NCBI RefSeq assembly: GCF_013343235.1
Contig: NZ_CP040094.1
Location: forward strand, 3,844,501 to 3,908,500
Length of the DNA: 64,000 nt
DNA from: Nostoc sp. TCL240-02
GTDB taxonomy: Bacteria > Cyanobacteriota > Cyanobacteriia > Cyanobacteriales > Nostocaceae
Direction: 5' to 3'
Shown: piece by piece, positions 26,709-35,664 of the stretch
How positions within the stretch are numbered: the first letter of the stretch is position 1
Layout of the letters: the number at the start of each line of letters is the position of its first letter
Notes under the pieces: generated by a model
The model's database searches: none
Told to the model about the DNA's origin: nothing
Seen by the model: the letters and a program-made list of their open reading frames with translations, nothing else
Program-made: the position numbers and the translations under genes

Positions 26709-28925
26709 ATGCAGTTGAATCGAAATAATTTTCTCAGGTCTCTGATCCAGCCAGAGCCAGGAAAACCAGCAATATCCAACGGCTTGCGAGCTGCATTAGC
26801 GTTGGGAGTTCCGATGCTAATTGGGCAACTCATCAACCAAAGGGAAAGCGGATTATTTGTCGGTTTAATGGCTTACTTTGTCAACTTAGCAAATGTTGGT
26901 GGCCCTTACCAGATCAAAGCAAAGGCGATGGTGGCGGCTACTTTGGGAATGGCTGTTTCAGTATTTGTGGGTACTCTAGTCGCTAAAATTCTAGGATTAT
27001 CTGTAGTACTGACATTTCTCTGGGGACTTGCTTCAGGTTTTGCGTCGATGTATGGTAACGCTGGTGCAAATGTCGGTCTGGTTGTAGGGGTATCATTTAT
27101 TTCCACGATCGCACAGCCAGGAAATTTGGAAGCCGCACTCATGCGATCGCTGCTATGTCTAATTGCAGGTGGATGGGCAATGTTACTTTCTTTAGTAATG
27201 TGGCCTTTTAGACCTTATGACCCACTAAGGATAGCTTTGGCTGATTGCTTCAGTGGAATTGCCAAGTACATTCAGGCATTTGTTGGTAAGGTGACAACAC
27301 CTGAAAATATTCTCGAAATTAGACAGGCATTAGAGACAGCACGGACTACTTTAGGTACTGGACGGATTGGAAAACCGGCTCGGAGTTGGATGGATGAGCA
27401 GTTATTGGTACTAATTCAGGATGGCGATCGCTTACTTGGCTCAGTTATTGCCTTAACAGAGTTACTAGAAACACACTTCAAACAACAGCAATATCACGCA
27501 GTTCAGCAATTAGTAGACGATGCACTAGAACAAATATCAGTCGTTCTGCAAGCCATAGCGAAAGTCATATCTCGCAAGCCAGCTAGCATCGATCTGGGAA
27601 ATCTTAACCGCATTTATGAGGCACTAAAGGAACAAGAAAGTCTGCAAAGAAAAGCAATTGCTGGGAGTGAGACAGACTACACAACCCTCGTTGCTTTCAC
27701 TAACCTGGTGCTGATGATCGAAAAACTGAGCAAGCAGTTGCAATATACGGCCCAGACAGTTAAATCTCTGGTAGAACATAACAACATGAGTCGCCGAGAT
27801 ATAGATAAACTTCTTGTAGTTGAAGATGAACAGCGATCGCTCTTAAGTTTACTCAAAGACAACCTCACCTTAGACTCAGCAATCTTTCGTCATGCTCTCC
27901 GCATTAGTGTAACTCTAACTGTAGGCGTAATCCTATATAGCATTACTAATTTACCAATGGGGTATTGGGTGACACTGACAAGCATCCTAGTCCTCAAACC
28001 GAACTTAGGTGCAACTTTCCAGAGGTTTTTTCAGCGAGTTGGCGGGACGATTTTGGGAGCCGTGTTAGCAGCTGTTCTAGTCGCAACCATCACTAGTAAG
28101 ACTGTGTTAGACATCATCATCGTGCTGACAGTATTTTTTGGCATTTCCCTAATCACTGTCAACTATGGGTATTCGGTGATTTTCTTATCAATATTTGTCT
28201 TACTAATTATCGATATTGGTAATCCCATTGGTTGGCAATTTGCTGGCTTTCGCGTCTTGAATACATTAATTGGGGCGGGACTGGCTTTTGCAAGCCATTA
28301 CTTTATATTGCCAAATCGAGAACGCGATCGCTTACCCAGTCAACTCGCCACTGCACTGCGAGAATGCCACAAATACTTTCGGGATGTGATGGCTGTTTAC
28401 CAGGGAACAAAAGAGCGTGACTCCACCATTATCAGTCAACGGCGACAAACGGGATTGGCAATTGGCAATGCTCAAGCCTCATTCCAAGGATTGCTCCGCG
28501 AACCCCAAATGCCCAAAGAATTAGTAGAACCAGTGATGACGCTCTTGGTGTATATGGGGCGTTTTACTAACTCCGTGACAGTTTTGGCAGTACATCTCGA
28601 ACATTTTCGAGGAACAGTACCACTGCCGGAATTAGAAACTTTTGTCCGCCAAGTTTCGCTAATGTTAGAGCAGTTAGCTGATTCAGTACAACTGGAAATT
28701 ACCCCACCGCCCTTACCTGGCTTGGAAGAAACACTGCAAAAAATCCAACCGCACCTGCAAGCACTGCGTACAGCGCGAATACAAGAGTTAGCTGTCAATC
28801 AAGGACATACACCTGTTCGTCAAGCAGTCATTGATTACAGCATATTAGATTTGGAGATTGATCAGATTGTCCGGCGGTTGACTGCTATGCACTCAGCGAT
28901 GGAACGGCTAACTTCAGCTAAATAA
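26709..28925 (+). CDS. FUSC family membrane protein (aromatic acid exporter / YccS type)
   Basis: Inner-membrane protein of 738 residues with two hydrophobic blocks. The first, about residues 20-165, holds five or six helices with GLRAALALGVPMLIG. The second, about 390-520, has FRHALRISVTLTVGVILY and PMGYWVTLTSILVLKPNLGATF, the repeated FUSC pattern. Cytosolic regions after each block are helical (for example LEQISVVLQAIAKVI). Family members are linked to efflux of aromatic carboxylic acids or other hydrophobic anions; the substrate is unknown here. I start at ATG 26709; a TTG five codons earlier is in frame. No adaptor (HlyD-type) gene is adjacent. Confidence 0.82.
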   Translation: MQLNRNNFLRSLIQPEPGKPAISNGLRAALALGVPMLIGQLINQRESGLFVGLMAYFVNLANVGGPYQIKAKAMVAATLGMAVSVFVGTLVAKILGLSVVLTFLWGLASGFASMYGNAGANVGLVVGVSFISTIAQPGNLEAALMRSLLCLIAGGWAMLLSLVMWPFRPYDPLRIALADCFSGIAKYIQAFVGKVTTPENILEIRQALETARTTLGTGRIGKPARSWMDEQLLVLIQDGDRLLGSVIALTELLETHFKQQQYHAVQQLVDDALEQISVVLQAIAKVISRKPASIDLGNLNRIYEALKEQESLQRKAIAGSETDYTTLVAFTNLVLMIEKLSKQLQYTAQTVKSLVEHNNMSRRDIDKLLVVEDEQRSLLSLLKDNLTLDSAIFRHALRISVTLTVGVILYSITNLPMGYWVTLTSILVLKPNLGATFQRFFQRVGGTILGAVLAAVLVATITSKTVLDIIIVLTVFFGISLITVNYGYSVIFLSIFVLLIIDIGNPIGWQFAGFRVLNTLIGAGLAFASHYFILPNRERDRLPSQLATALRECHKYFRDVMAVYQGTKERDSTIISQRRQTGLAIGNAQASFQGLLREPQMPKELVEPVMTLLVYMGRFTNSVTVLAVHLEHFRGTVPLPELETFVRQVSLMLEQLADSVQLEITPPPLPGLEETLQKIQPHLQALRTARIQELAVNQGHTPVRQAVIDYSILDLEIDQIVRRLTAMHSAMERLTSAK

Positions 28926-29004
28926 AGCGCATTTTTTCTCCGCAAGTCCCTATTTTTTCCGAATCAAAAAAGATTGCTATATTATTTTGTTCCTTGCTAA
29001 TCTT

Positions 29005-31443
29005 TCAAAAATGGATTAGTGGCAAAAATTTCATAATATTTGTTACTTTCTTTAAAGTTTTTAATTCTGGAATATCTGGTTTTAATTGTTCTGCGATCGC
29101 TAATTTTTGTTCAGCTTGTGCAGGTTGAAAGTCATATAAATAAACAATAGCTAAATAAAGATATGTGTAAGGATTTTGAGCATCATATTTAGTTAATTCT
29201 GTTAAATTTTGGATTAATTCTGGCACTTGTCGCTGTAAAACTTGTGATAAGACTAGAGTATAACGCCAATTTAAGTTATTTGGCTCTCTTTGCAGATGAT
29301 AATTACCCGCAAATCCAATCTGTTTTAAATAATCTTGAGTAGGATCGTATAGATTGAAATTATCTATCTGTGCAAATATATTATTTAATTTACCCTGTTG
29401 TAACTCTTGTGCTAGTTGTGAAGTTCGAGTAACGAAATCTGGAGGTGGAGATTTTTCTGCTGTTCCTACATCTGTCACATCTACAGTAATATCTGGAATA
29501 CTTAAAGATGTGACTTTATTGGTTCTTCTATCTAAATATAGTGCTGATAATTTATATTTTCCTACTGGTAATGTTTTAGGAATCAATGTGGCTAAGGCTT
29601 CTTTCACCTGGAAAGTTCCTTCAGGATGACATTTGATCCCACAGTATAAATTTCCCAAGCCAATGGCATGATCGTGATCCCAAGATGATTGGGTATTTTG
29701 CCATTTTAATAGTAAAATACCATTTTGCAAATCATCCCATGAACCTGTTATTTGATATGTTACAGGATTATTCTTATCTAAAATTAATTGCTGAGAAATT
29801 TCAACTTTTTCTAGACTAATTACAGACTCAGTATTGCTGATTTTTTGAACAACTACATAAGGATTCTTGCGGTTATATAATCGAAGTTTATCTCCATTAG
29901 GCAATATCCAATCGCCCTGTAATTTCAAATCAGTAGAAGATTTAACTAAAGAGTTTAATTTCCGTTTAATCTCTCCACTGTCTCCTGGTTGGTTTGGTTC
30001 ATTATCTCTAGTGACATACCAAGAAAAATATTGTAAATCTTCCTCTACCTGAGATAAATTATATGTGAATTTTCTGCCATATACGCGGAAATCTGCTAAT
30101 GCACCAAAATAATCTAAAGTAAACTCATTTACCTGAGATGTAGAAACAGGAATTACCCCTAAAGTTGACCTTAAATATATATTTGTTTCAATAATTTTAT
30201 TTATCAGTTGAGCTAAGGGATATTTGTTGACATCATTGTTAGGAAAATGTTTACCACCCCATGCTTGAATTAGGGGTAAGGGAAACAAATTATTGACTAA
30301 TAATATACTACTTAATACCAGAGTTGCTAATCTCAGCCTATCAAAATATATATTTTCAATTAAGTTAAATAAATCCGCCAATATCAAACTAATTATAGGG
30401 AAGCATGGCAGAATAAACCTAATGTCTTTATTTGTACCCAAAGTACAAATTATATAGCTACTTACTAAAGTAACTAGTAACCAAATTCGAGCTGATTTAT
30501 GGAAAGATATGGGAATGAAACTAGTAGTAAATTTATATTTAATAAGATAAACCGATAAAATGCCAATACTCACAGATAATATCGGTAAACCAACGCTTTC
30601 TGGGATCATCTTTGGATAGAATAACCATCCAGCAATAGTTGTAGCAGAAGGATCGCCTTCTCCTTTTCCGACTTGGTTAGCGTTTAGCGCCGATGTAATA
30701 ATTGTTAACCAATTTAAGCTATACCAAAAACCACAAATCAACCAAGCTATCATCAAAGATAAGCAAGCTTGTATTAGCTTTATTAATTTACGTTTTCTAA
30801 TAAAACTAATTAATGTCCAAATACTAGGAACTAAAATAAAAATAAATCCTGTAGGTTTAGTCAACAATATTAAACCTATACCTACGCCCAATATGATAGT
30901 TAACCCCCATGACAAAAAACCAATATAACTATCTTTCCAAATTGTCAAAATTGTGAAAGTTACTATAACAATTGCTGTCAACCCATAATCTAATAAATAA
31001 TCTGTCCTGATTATTCCTAAAATAGGAAACAATAAACAAAATATGCTGGCAGTTATGCTAGTTTTTCGGTTTTTAAATAAAAAGTTACCTAAATGATACA
31101 CTGAAAGTATAATCATTGCAGTATATAATAAGTTCACCAAGCTTGCCTGGTCATATCCACGCCCAAACAACATCAAGAATGGTACGGTGCAAATATATAA
31201 AAAAGGAGCGCGATAACTTGGAGTTAATTGCCACAGAGATAACCACCAATTTCCTGAGAAGATATTAAAGTTTTGAAAAATTCTATAATGATGTAATGCT
31301 GTAGTTAAATGTGCGCTTTGATCGTAGGATGGAATCGAATCATCTAATAAAAACCAAGTTCTATCTATAGCTAATGCTATCAGCCAAATTATTAAGAGGA
31401 TAATATAGTCTTTTCTACGCTGAGAAGGCACAAAATTATTCAT
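29005..31443 (-). CDS. Glycosyltransferase family 39-type membrane protein
   Basis: An 812-residue protein with 10-12 membrane helices in the first 400 residues and a soluble C-terminal half. The N-terminal helix followed by PSYDQSAHL places an Asp in the first outside loop, as in polyprenyl-phosphate-dependent GT-C enzymes (PMT/ArnT group) that move a sugar from a lipid carrier to a surface acceptor. GNKDIRFILPCFP in a late loop also fits that group. The C-terminal half has an unassigned beta-rich region and ends with a TPR-like segment (YTYLYLAIVYLYDFQPAQAEQKL). Lys/Asn-rich and low in HIP1 sites compared with its neighbours. Substrates unknown. Confidence 0.75.
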   Translation of the reverse strand: MNNFVPSQRRKDYIILLIIWLIALAIDRTWFLLDDSIPSYDQSAHLTTALHHYRIFQNFNIFSGNWWLSLWQLTPSYRAPFLYICTVPFLMLFGRGYDQASLVNLLYTAMIILSVYHLGNFLFKNRKTSITASIFCLLFPILGIIRTDYLLDYGLTAIVIVTFTILTIWKDSYIGFLSWGLTIILGVGIGLILLTKPTGFIFILVPSIWTLISFIRKRKLIKLIQACLSLMIAWLICGFWYSLNWLTIITSALNANQVGKGEGDPSATTIAGWLFYPKMIPESVGLPILSVSIGILSVYLIKYKFTTSFIPISFHKSARIWLLVTLVSSYIICTLGTNKDIRFILPCFPIISLILADLFNLIENIYFDRLRLATLVLSSILLVNNLFPLPLIQAWGGKHFPNNDVNKYPLAQLINKIIETNIYLRSTLGVIPVSTSQVNEFTLDYFGALADFRVYGRKFTYNLSQVEEDLQYFSWYVTRDNEPNQPGDSGEIKRKLNSLVKSSTDLKLQGDWILPNGDKLRLYNRKNPYVVVQKISNTESVISLEKVEISQQLILDKNNPVTYQITGSWDDLQNGILLLKWQNTQSSWDHDHAIGLGNLYCGIKCHPEGTFQVKEALATLIPKTLPVGKYKLSALYLDRRTNKVTSLSIPDITVDVTDVGTAEKSPPPDFVTRTSQLAQELQQGKLNNIFAQIDNFNLYDPTQDYLKQIGFAGNYHLQREPNNLNWRYTLVLSQVLQRQVPELIQNLTELTKYDAQNPYTYLYLAIVYLYDFQPAQAEQKLAIAEQLKPDIPELKTLKKVTNIMKFLPLIHF

Positions 31444-31730
31444 ATTTATTGCTCAAAAATAAAACTCAACTAATTATATATCTGTCATGTATTGCCGTTT
31501 AACTAAATATTATGTCCGCTTAACTACTTATTGAACGCCAAGAATGCCGCTTAATCCTGGAAAGTATTAAGAGATGGGGCGTAATGATTGTGGGAATCAT
31601 AACTGCTTTTTTAGAAGATGTTTGAAAAGTCCTCTTGTCGGTATCAAAAGCTCTAGATCCTCCTAAATCTCCCGATGAATTGGGGGACTTTTATTCCGGT
31701 TCCCCATTTTCTCGTATTCTTGTTCAAAAA

Positions 31731-32618
31731 TCAAAATAGAAACGTGGGGTTTAAATAGATGAAAACTGCTGTAATCAATAAAGCGATTGCATGGTGGCGA
31801 ATATGATCTTCAATAAAACTGGCGATGAAATAATAACTGTGGTCATAGCCTTCTTGGTAACGCAAGTTTAGCGGCTGTTTAACATCTGCACAAGCTTTCT
31901 CAAACACTTCCGGTAGTAATTGTTCTGCTAAAAATTTATCAGCAGTCCCTTGGTCAATAAGAATTAAACTGTGATATCCTACTTGTCTGACTAATTCGCC
32001 AGCATCATAAGCACGCCAACTTTCTTGATTTTTGCCAAGATAACCACCAAAAGCCTTTTGTCCCCAAGGACAACGCATAGGTGCAGTGATAGGTGCAAAG
32101 GCTGATACTGATTTGTAAAGTTCTGGGTTTCTCATCGCACAGATAAGTGCCCCGTGTCCCCCCATTGAATGACCGAAAATACCTTGTTTTTCAGGTTGGG
32201 TGGGGAAATTTGCGTTAATCAAAGCAGTTAGTTCGTAGACGACATAACTATACATTTGGTAGTTTTTACGCCACGGTTCTTCTGTAGCATCAACATAAAA
32301 GCCTGCACCTGTACCAAAGTCCCAGTTATCATCCTCGCCTGCAATCCCAGTATTACGCGGACTAGTATCTGGTGCAACCAGCATCAAGCCGTACTCAGCC
32401 GCAAAGCGTTGCACTCCCCCCGCCTTCACCATAAAATTCTCTTCCGTGCAAGTCAACCCAGAGAGGAAATAGAGAATTGGCACAGGTTTATGAGTTGCTT
32501 GTGGTGGTTGATAAACAGCAAAACGCATTTCACCATTACAGGTTGAGGAGAAATGGCTGTAAAAGCCGAGTTTGCCACCGAAGCTTTTATATTCTGAAAT
32601 GACGTTGACGTTAGGCAT
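31731..32618 (-). CDS. fghA: S-formylglutathione hydrolase
   Basis: Serine hydrolase (esterase D family) that releases formate and glutathione from S-formylglutathione, the second step of glutathione-dependent formaldehyde oxidation. The 295-residue protein has [22 protein letters not shown], the nucleophile elbow [13 protein letters not shown], the acid residue in [11 protein letters not shown], and the His in [13 protein letters not shown]. The family normally ends near the His-His of DHIRHHA; here about 18 more hydrophobic residues follow, a slightly extended or altered tail. The partner dehydrogenase is at 17840-18949. Confidence 0.93.
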   Translation of the reverse strand: MPNVNVISEYKSFGGKLGFYSHFSSTCNGEMRFAVYQPPQATHKPVPILYFLSGLTCTEENFMVKAGGVQRFAAEYGLMLVAPDTSPRNTGIAGEDDNWDFGTGAGFYVDATEEPWRKNYQMYSYVVYELTALINANFPTQPEKQGIFGHSMGGHGALICAMRNPELYKSVSAFAPITAPMRCPWGQKAFGGYLGKNQESWRAYDAGELVRQVGYHSLILIDQGTADKFLAEQLLPEVFEKACADVKQPLNLRYQEGYDHSYYFIASFIEDHIRHHAIALLITAVFIYLNPTFLF

Positions 32619-32677
32619 TGACTATATTCTTGAACTACCCGGTAATTAGCACTATATACCGCCGTAGGCATCGCATT

Positions 32678-33469
32678 TCAATCAACCTTGTGACTAGGTA
32701 ATTTAGTCCCGCACCTTTTACAAAATCCAGCATCTATATCATGGAAAGCCAATCCACAGTTGGAACAAACCATTTCTACCTGATTAGCAGTTTTCACAAC
32801 TTGCTTAATTAAATCCCCTACTTGCCAGGGAATCAGTGCAATTCCTGTGAAAATCATCAATACCGTTAGCAAACGTCCTAATTCAGAAATTGGAATAACA
32901 TCGCCAAATCCCACAGTTGTCATTGTGACAACAGAGAAATAGAATGCATCCAAAAATGTCCCGTAATTTTGAGGATTAACTGGATGCTCTACTTGATATA
33001 TTAAGCCAGAATAAATAAAAACAATTGCAAATAATGTAAATAATATCCGCGCAAAGATCATGCCATCTTCGGTGCTGATAGTAGCGAATAAAAATTTTCT
33101 ATCTATAAATCTGATTAATCGTAAAATCCGAAACCATCGCAGTAGCCGGATAAAGCTAATATCCACCATCCCTATAAAGAATGGCAAAATTGCCATTAGG
33201 TCAATAATCGAATAAAAGCTAAAAATATACTGAATTTTGTTTTCTGCACTCCACAAACGGAGTAAATATTCCACCACGAATATGATGACGATCGCAGTAT
33301 CGACTAGATGTAATTGAAATCGCACAGAATCAGGAATATTATAAGTTTCTGCGACGAAAATTCCTGATGATAATAGTACTAAAGCGGCAAGTGTTAAATT
33401 AATCGCCTTACCTATTGGTGTTTCTAGGTCTTTTAAGTAGAATTCTGTTTCTTGTCTGCTCAATAACAT
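32678..33469 (-). CDS. Voltage-gated-type potassium channel with C-terminal zinc ribbon
   Basis: A 263-residue ion channel subunit with six membrane segments. S4 is recognisable as FIRLLRWFRILRLIRFIDRK, with a positive residue every three or four positions. The pore helix and selectivity filter read TMTTVGFGDVIP. After S6 the protein ends in CSNCGLAFHDIDAGFCKRCG, two CxxC pairs that should bind one zinc. The TVGFGD filter indicates K+ selectivity; the S4 charges suggest voltage sensing. The zinc ribbon tail is a common addition in bacterial homologues. Encoded 60 bases upstream of fghA on the same strand, possibly cotranscribed, with no clear functional link. Confidence 0.9.
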   Translation of the reverse strand: MLLSRQETEFYLKDLETPIGKAINLTLAALVLLSSGIFVAETYNIPDSVRFQLHLVDTAIVIIFVVEYLLRLWSAENKIQYIFSFYSIIDLMAILPFFIGMVDISFIRLLRWFRILRLIRFIDRKFLFATISTEDGMIFARILFTLFAIVFIYSGLIYQVEHPVNPQNYGTFLDAFYFSVVTMTTVGFGDVIPISELGRLLTVLMIFTGIALIPWQVGDLIKQVVKTANQVEMVCSNCGLAFHDIDAGFCKRCGTKLPSHKVD

Positions 33470-33557
33470 ATTCGACTATTAACTAATCTTAATTCCCAGT
33501 TATAGCATCAGAAATACGATATTATTAATCACTATCCTTATATTAACCTCACTTTCT

Positions 33558-33983
33558 ATGATTCCAGAATATTTTATGGGTTTAGCTTTGGCGCAAGCAA
33601 AAGAAGGAGATACACCTTACGGTGCTGTGATTGTTAAAGATAATGAAGTTGTTGCCGTAGCTTATAATACTGTAAGCAGAGACAACGATCCATCAGCCCA
33701 TGCTGAAATCAACGTTATTCGTAGTTTAACAGCTAAACTTAAAAACTATTTTTTAGAAGGTTATTGTATATATACAACTTGCGAACCTTGTCCAATGTGT
33801 GCAACTGCTTGTGTTTGGAGTGGTTTATCAGAAATTGTATATGGTGCTTCAATTCAAGACTTAATCTCGATAAATCAATCACAAATTAATCTATCTTGTG
33901 AAGAGGTAATTGCTAAATCATTTAGAAGCATCAAAGTCACCAAAGGCGTTTTAAAAAATGAATGCTTAGAGTTATTTAAATAA
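33558..33983 (+). CDS. Nucleoside/guanine deaminase (cytidine deaminase-like zinc enzyme)
   Basis: Zinc-dependent hydrolytic deaminase of 141 residues. It has the HAEI motif (SAHAEINVIRSL), with the metal-binding His and proton-shuttling Glu, and PCPMCATACVW with the two Zn-binding Cys. The N-terminal substrate strand is TPYGAVIVKDNEVV and VYGASI follows the Cys motif. The arrangement resembles bacterial guanine deaminases more than the tRNA adenosine deaminase TadA, but the substrate cannot be fixed by eye. Starts at ATG 33558, divergent from the potassium channel gene. Confidence 0.85.
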   Translation: MIPEYFMGLALAQAKEGDTPYGAVIVKDNEVVAVAYNTVSRDNDPSAHAEINVIRSLTAKLKNYFLEGYCIYTTCEPCPMCATACVWSGLSEIVYGASIQDLISINQSQINLSCEEVIAKSFRSIKVTKGVLKNECLELFK

Positions 33984-34028
33984 ACTACAACACATTGAAC
34001 TTTTTCATTAGGTTAAGTGCAAATAATT

Positions 34029-34053
34029 GTAGCGACTTTCAAGACAGTCGCTA
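34029..34053 (+). terminator. Hairpin downstream of the deaminase gene
   Basis: GTAGCGACT / AGTCGCTAC, a perfect 9-bp stem with an 8-base loop, 46 bases beyond the stop. It has no T-run, so it may be a palindromic repeat rather than a terminator. Confidence 0.4.
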
Positions 34054-34225
34054 CGGGCATTGGTTGGAATATTTTTGTCCCCAACACCGTTATCTGTGAA
34101 GTTGTATATAAGCCAATACGCTTGGGTTTCGTTCTTCAACCCAACATAAGTAAGTAGGCAGGAAAAAACCAAACTATGTAAAGAGAAGTAAATACGGAGA
34201 ATACATCTACTGAGGTAACTAAAAG

Positions 34226-34681
34226 ATGGGCGCTCGTTTAAGGGTATTTTTGACTCGTGAGCAAGACCAAACCCTGTTAACCCTAAGAACAGCAGATGTA
34301 CCCCAGAAGATAAAAGACCGAGCAGAAGTAATCAGGTTAAACGCACATGGCTGGTATGTGGAAAAAATAGCGGGTTATTTAAATTGGACTCCACAGACAG
34401 TGAGAGAGGTTTTGCACAAATGGAAAAAGCAAGGTCTAAAAGGGCTTTGGGAACTACCTGGTCGAGGGGGGAAGACCAAGTGGACTGAAGTTGACATAGT
34501 GTTTTTGGAAGAGTGCCTTAAGAAAGAACCACGCACATACAACAGTCCTCAATTGGCAAAAAAATTAGAACGCGAGCGCAATGTGAAACTGAGTCCTGAC
34601 AGATTAAGACGGGTACTCAAAAAAAGGGGGTCAAATGGAAGCGGGCAAGAAAGAGCCACAAAGGAAAACAAGATCCGATAG
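34226..34681 (+). CDS. IS630 family transposase, N-terminal part (frame 1)
   Basis: 151 residues with helix-turn-helix DNA-binding character: LRTADVPQKIKDRAEVIRL, then KIAGYLNWTPQTVREVLHKW, and a second HTH region around YNSPQLAKKLERE and SPDRLRRVLKKRG. This is the usual N-terminal half of IS630 transposases. After the run of seven A and five G at 34619-34630 this frame drifts into SNGSGQERATKENKIR and stops at 34681. The -1 frame after the run gives VKWKRARKSHKGKQ, the family-like continuation. The functional transposase is therefore probably made by -1 frameshifting at this run. Confidence 0.85.
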   Translation: MGARLRVFLTREQDQTLLTLRTADVPQKIKDRAEVIRLNAHGWYVEKIAGYLNWTPQTVREVLHKWKKQGLKGLWELPGRGGKTKWTEVDIVFLEECLKKEPRTYNSPQLAKKLERERNVKLSPDRLRRVLKKRGSNGSGQERATKENKIR

Positions 34682-34710
34682 CCCAAGCTAAGAAGCAAGC
34701 AGACTTAGAT

Positions 34711-35280
34711 ATGCTGGAATTAGCCGCAGCATCGGGAGAAATCGATCTCAAGTATCTTGATGAGTCAGGCTTTTGTGTATGGAGCGAGCCAGGTTACACC
34801 TATTACTTCAGAGGTGAACAAAAACGTTTAGAACAAAAAAAGCGTCGTGGTCGTAGATTAAGCATTATCGGATTTCTTCAACCAATAATCAGTTTTGTTT
34901 ATGGTTTGGTTATTGGGGGTGTTGACCGCAAGTCTTATATCCAAATGATGGAACAAGAAGCAGCTGATGCCGAAAAAACGGGACGTACAAGGGTAATTGT
35001 GCAGGATAACGGGCCTATCCACCGATGCAAAGAAGTACAAAATCTGTGGTCGAAATGGGAGAGGCAGGGTTTGTATATCTTCTTTTTGCCAAAATACTGC
35101 TCTGAAATGAACCCAATTGAATTGGAATGGCAACACCTTAAAAAAAATGAGCTATCTGGGCAAATATTTGATGATGAGTTAGACCTTGCTTATGCAGTCA
35201 TTGATGGCGTTACAGCTAGGGGAGAAAAAGGAAACTATAGTACGCAACGTGTAAAATTTAACTCTAGTGCTTGTGATTAA
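34711..35280 (+). CDS. IS630 family transposase, DDE catalytic part (frame 2)
   Basis: 189 residues from the first ATG in this frame; the coding sequence really joins upstream at the A7-G5 run near 34630. It contains the DDE triad: Asp in KYLDESGFCVWSE, Asp in RVIVQDNGPIHR, and Glu in YCSEMNPIELEWQHLK. These cut and join DNA ends with Mg2+. No ribosome-binding site is apparent before the ATG, which supports production as a fusion rather than as a separate protein. Ends 42 bases inside the right end of the element. Confidence 0.87.
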   Translation: MLELAAASGEIDLKYLDESGFCVWSEPGYTYYFRGEQKRLEQKKRRGRRLSIIGFLQPIISFVYGLVIGGVDRKSYIQMMEQEAADAEKTGRTRVIVQDNGPIHRCKEVQNLWSKWERQGLYIFFLPKYCSEMNPIELEWQHLKKNELSGQIFDDELDLAYAVIDGVTARGEKGNYSTQRVKFNSSACD

Positions 35281-35664
35281 GCTTTCGTTACATAGCTATA
35301 AATTTTCTCGCCTACCTACTTACGCCAGTTTTAGTTTTTAGCCTTAACTGAATCATGAATCATATTGGTATATAAGCGGCTTCAGCCCCCTTGCTTTGTC
35401 AAGGTTGGTTTTGTGCAGCTTCACATAGAAATAGTTTAAATAACCGCAATATCGCAGATTTAGGCAAATGATCGCGGAAATTCATTTGAAATCAAATCCT
35501 CTCGCTTGCTCGTAACTTGGAACTTTGATAAGTAAAGCTGATGAGTTCAATCAGGTTTACAAAAGTGAAATAGTTGATTAAAAAATGTAAAGCATTGTAA
35601 AGTGTATTTACAGGCAAAGACAAACAAGCCTGATTCATAAATCACTAACCGCACTTATAAAACA
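35281..35664. other. Upstream region of psbA
   Basis: Includes the right IS end and about 340 bases of psbA leader. An inverted repeat TGTAAA-N5-TTTACA sits at 35596-35612, about 50 bases before the ATG, in the likely promoter or 5' leader. A TTTACA at about 35556 could be a -35, but I cannot place a convincing -10. Confidence 0.4.
35596..35612 (+). promoter_or_regulatory. Inverted repeat in psbA upstream region
   Basis: TGTAAA GTGTA TTTACA, a perfect 6-bp dyad with a 5-base centre. It could be a regulator site or a leader hairpin; no factor assigned. Confidence 0.35.

Larger units (their letters stand above)
34147..35322 (+). mobile_element. Complete IS630-type insertion sequence
   Basis: About 1.17 kb. 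The ends are inverted repeats: AGTAAGTAGGCAGGAAAA from 34149 and, on the complementary strand, AGTAGGTAGGCGAGAAAA ending at 35320 on the plus strand. Each is flanked by TA (34147-34148 and 35321-35322), the target duplication expected for IS630/Tc1-type transposons. A further inverted pair CTATGTAA / TTACATAG lies just inside. The element carries two overlapping-frame transposase parts. Both ends and all three catalytic acidic residues are present, so it may be active. Confidence 0.88.
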
